64,000 nt of DNA from Phenylobacterium sp. (GTDB taxonomy: Bacteria > Pseudomonadota > Alphaproteobacteria > Caulobacterales > Caulobacteraceae), in the NCBI RefSeq assembly GCF_030693625.1, contig NZ_JAUYAF010000020.1, positions 1-64,000 of the forward strand. Direction: 5' to 3'. How positions within the stretch are numbered: the stretch's first letter is position 1; each line of letters opens with the position of its first letter. The notes below the pieces were generated by a model. That model was not told where the DNA came from, searched no databases, and was given only the letters and a program-made list of their open reading frames with translations. Shown here piece by piece: positions 63,706 through 64,000 of this stretch. The translations under genes were made by a program, and so were the position numbers.

Positions 63706-64000
63706 CTACTTTTTCTTCGCCTTGTCGGCGGAGCGTGTGGCCATGGCGGTGGCGAGCACCGTGGCCACGATCTTCGGATTCCTCAGCGCCACCAGGCTGG
63801 CCCCGATGATGGCGCTGGCCGCGACGATGGGCTTTTCCTTGGCGAGATCGATCAGCCGGGTGAGGGTGTCTCGCTCCTCAGCCTGTTTTCCAAGCCTCGG
63901 CGGGTTCACCTTGATCAGCAGCGCCATCGCGCACAGCGCCATCAACACCGCGGCCGCACCGGCGACCGAGGCTGCGGCCCAGGCCGGCCCCACCTGCGGC
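63706..64000 (-). CDS. hypothetical membrane protein, 5' end outside window
   Basis: At least 96 residues with two membrane segments: an N-terminal helix (AAAVLMALCAMALLIKV) and a second (PIVAASAIIGASLVALRNP) after a charged linker with GKQAEERDTLTRLIDLAKE. It ends in a Lys-rich tail (ADKAKKK). The frame is open to the window edge; a GTG at 63993 is possible but the true start may be outside. Similar small proteins are often found next to GSR loci. No function is proposed. Confidence 0.65.
   Translation of the reverse strand, partial: PQVGPAWAAASVAGAAAVLMALCAMALLIKVNPPRLGKQAEERDTLTRLIDLAKEKPIVAASAIIGASLVALRNPKIVATVLATAMATRSADKAKKK

Overview
The window is GC-rich chromosomal DNA from an alphaproteobacterium, most likely of the family Caulobacteraceae (Caulobacter / Phenylobacterium type). 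This rests on a ChpT-type histidine phosphotransferase followed by a CheY-like/CheR pair, the PhyR-NepR-EcfG-PhyK general stress response (GSR) locus, an L21 with a long Ala/Lys-rich tail, and the obgE-proB arrangement. No prophage, insertion sequence, CRISPR array, rRNA or tRNA was seen. Genes are closely packed, many with 1-4 base overlaps, and no gene-free stretch exceeds about 250 bases.

Layout. 0-9 kb: a guanidinium exporter behind a guanidine-II riboswitch, then a long minus-strand run (hydrolase, rppH, polysaccharide deacetylase, ctpA, EnvC-like peptidase, rlmH, rsfS, nadD, an unusually long proA). 9-16 kb: a hybrid histidine kinase, then proB-obgE-bioY-GNAT and rpmA/rplU. 16-29 kb: a penicillin-binding/beta-lactamase-fold hydrolase; a zinc pair (CDF efflux and a CobW/ZNG-like GTPase) around a Zur-like palindrome; ExbD, WD40, nitroreductase, mtgA, ald, two sugar-related genes, xdhC and two divergent Crp/Fnr regulators. 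29-41 kb: a secreted RTX protein, then a molybdenum block: moeA-moaC-moaB-moaE-moaD-moaA, mocA, a two-subunit molybdopterin dehydrogenase with a cytochrome c, a siroheme synthase and an orphan modB. 41-52 kb: an APH-fold kinase, an MHS-family transporter, a four-PAS hybrid kinase, a PadR operon with two envelope proteins, gcdH, an enoyl-CoA hydratase and cysQ. 52-54 kb: chpT, cheY-like, cheR.

54.8-64 kb is the most interesting part. It holds phyR divergent from nepR-ecfG-phyK, and around it I find seven exact matches to the EcfG promoter (GGAAC-N16/17-CGTT) correctly placed before genes, plus one with a single mismatch. They would drive phyR, nepR-ecfG-phyK, an entericidin-like lipoprotein, two DUF1328 proteins, a pair of small membrane proteins, a lipid-kinase/phosphoesterase operon, and a roughly 120-nt structured RNA with two C-rich loops and its own terminator. 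That RNA has the features of the stress sRNA GsrN of Caulobacter. The region therefore looks like a GSR regulator locus physically surrounded by its own regulon.
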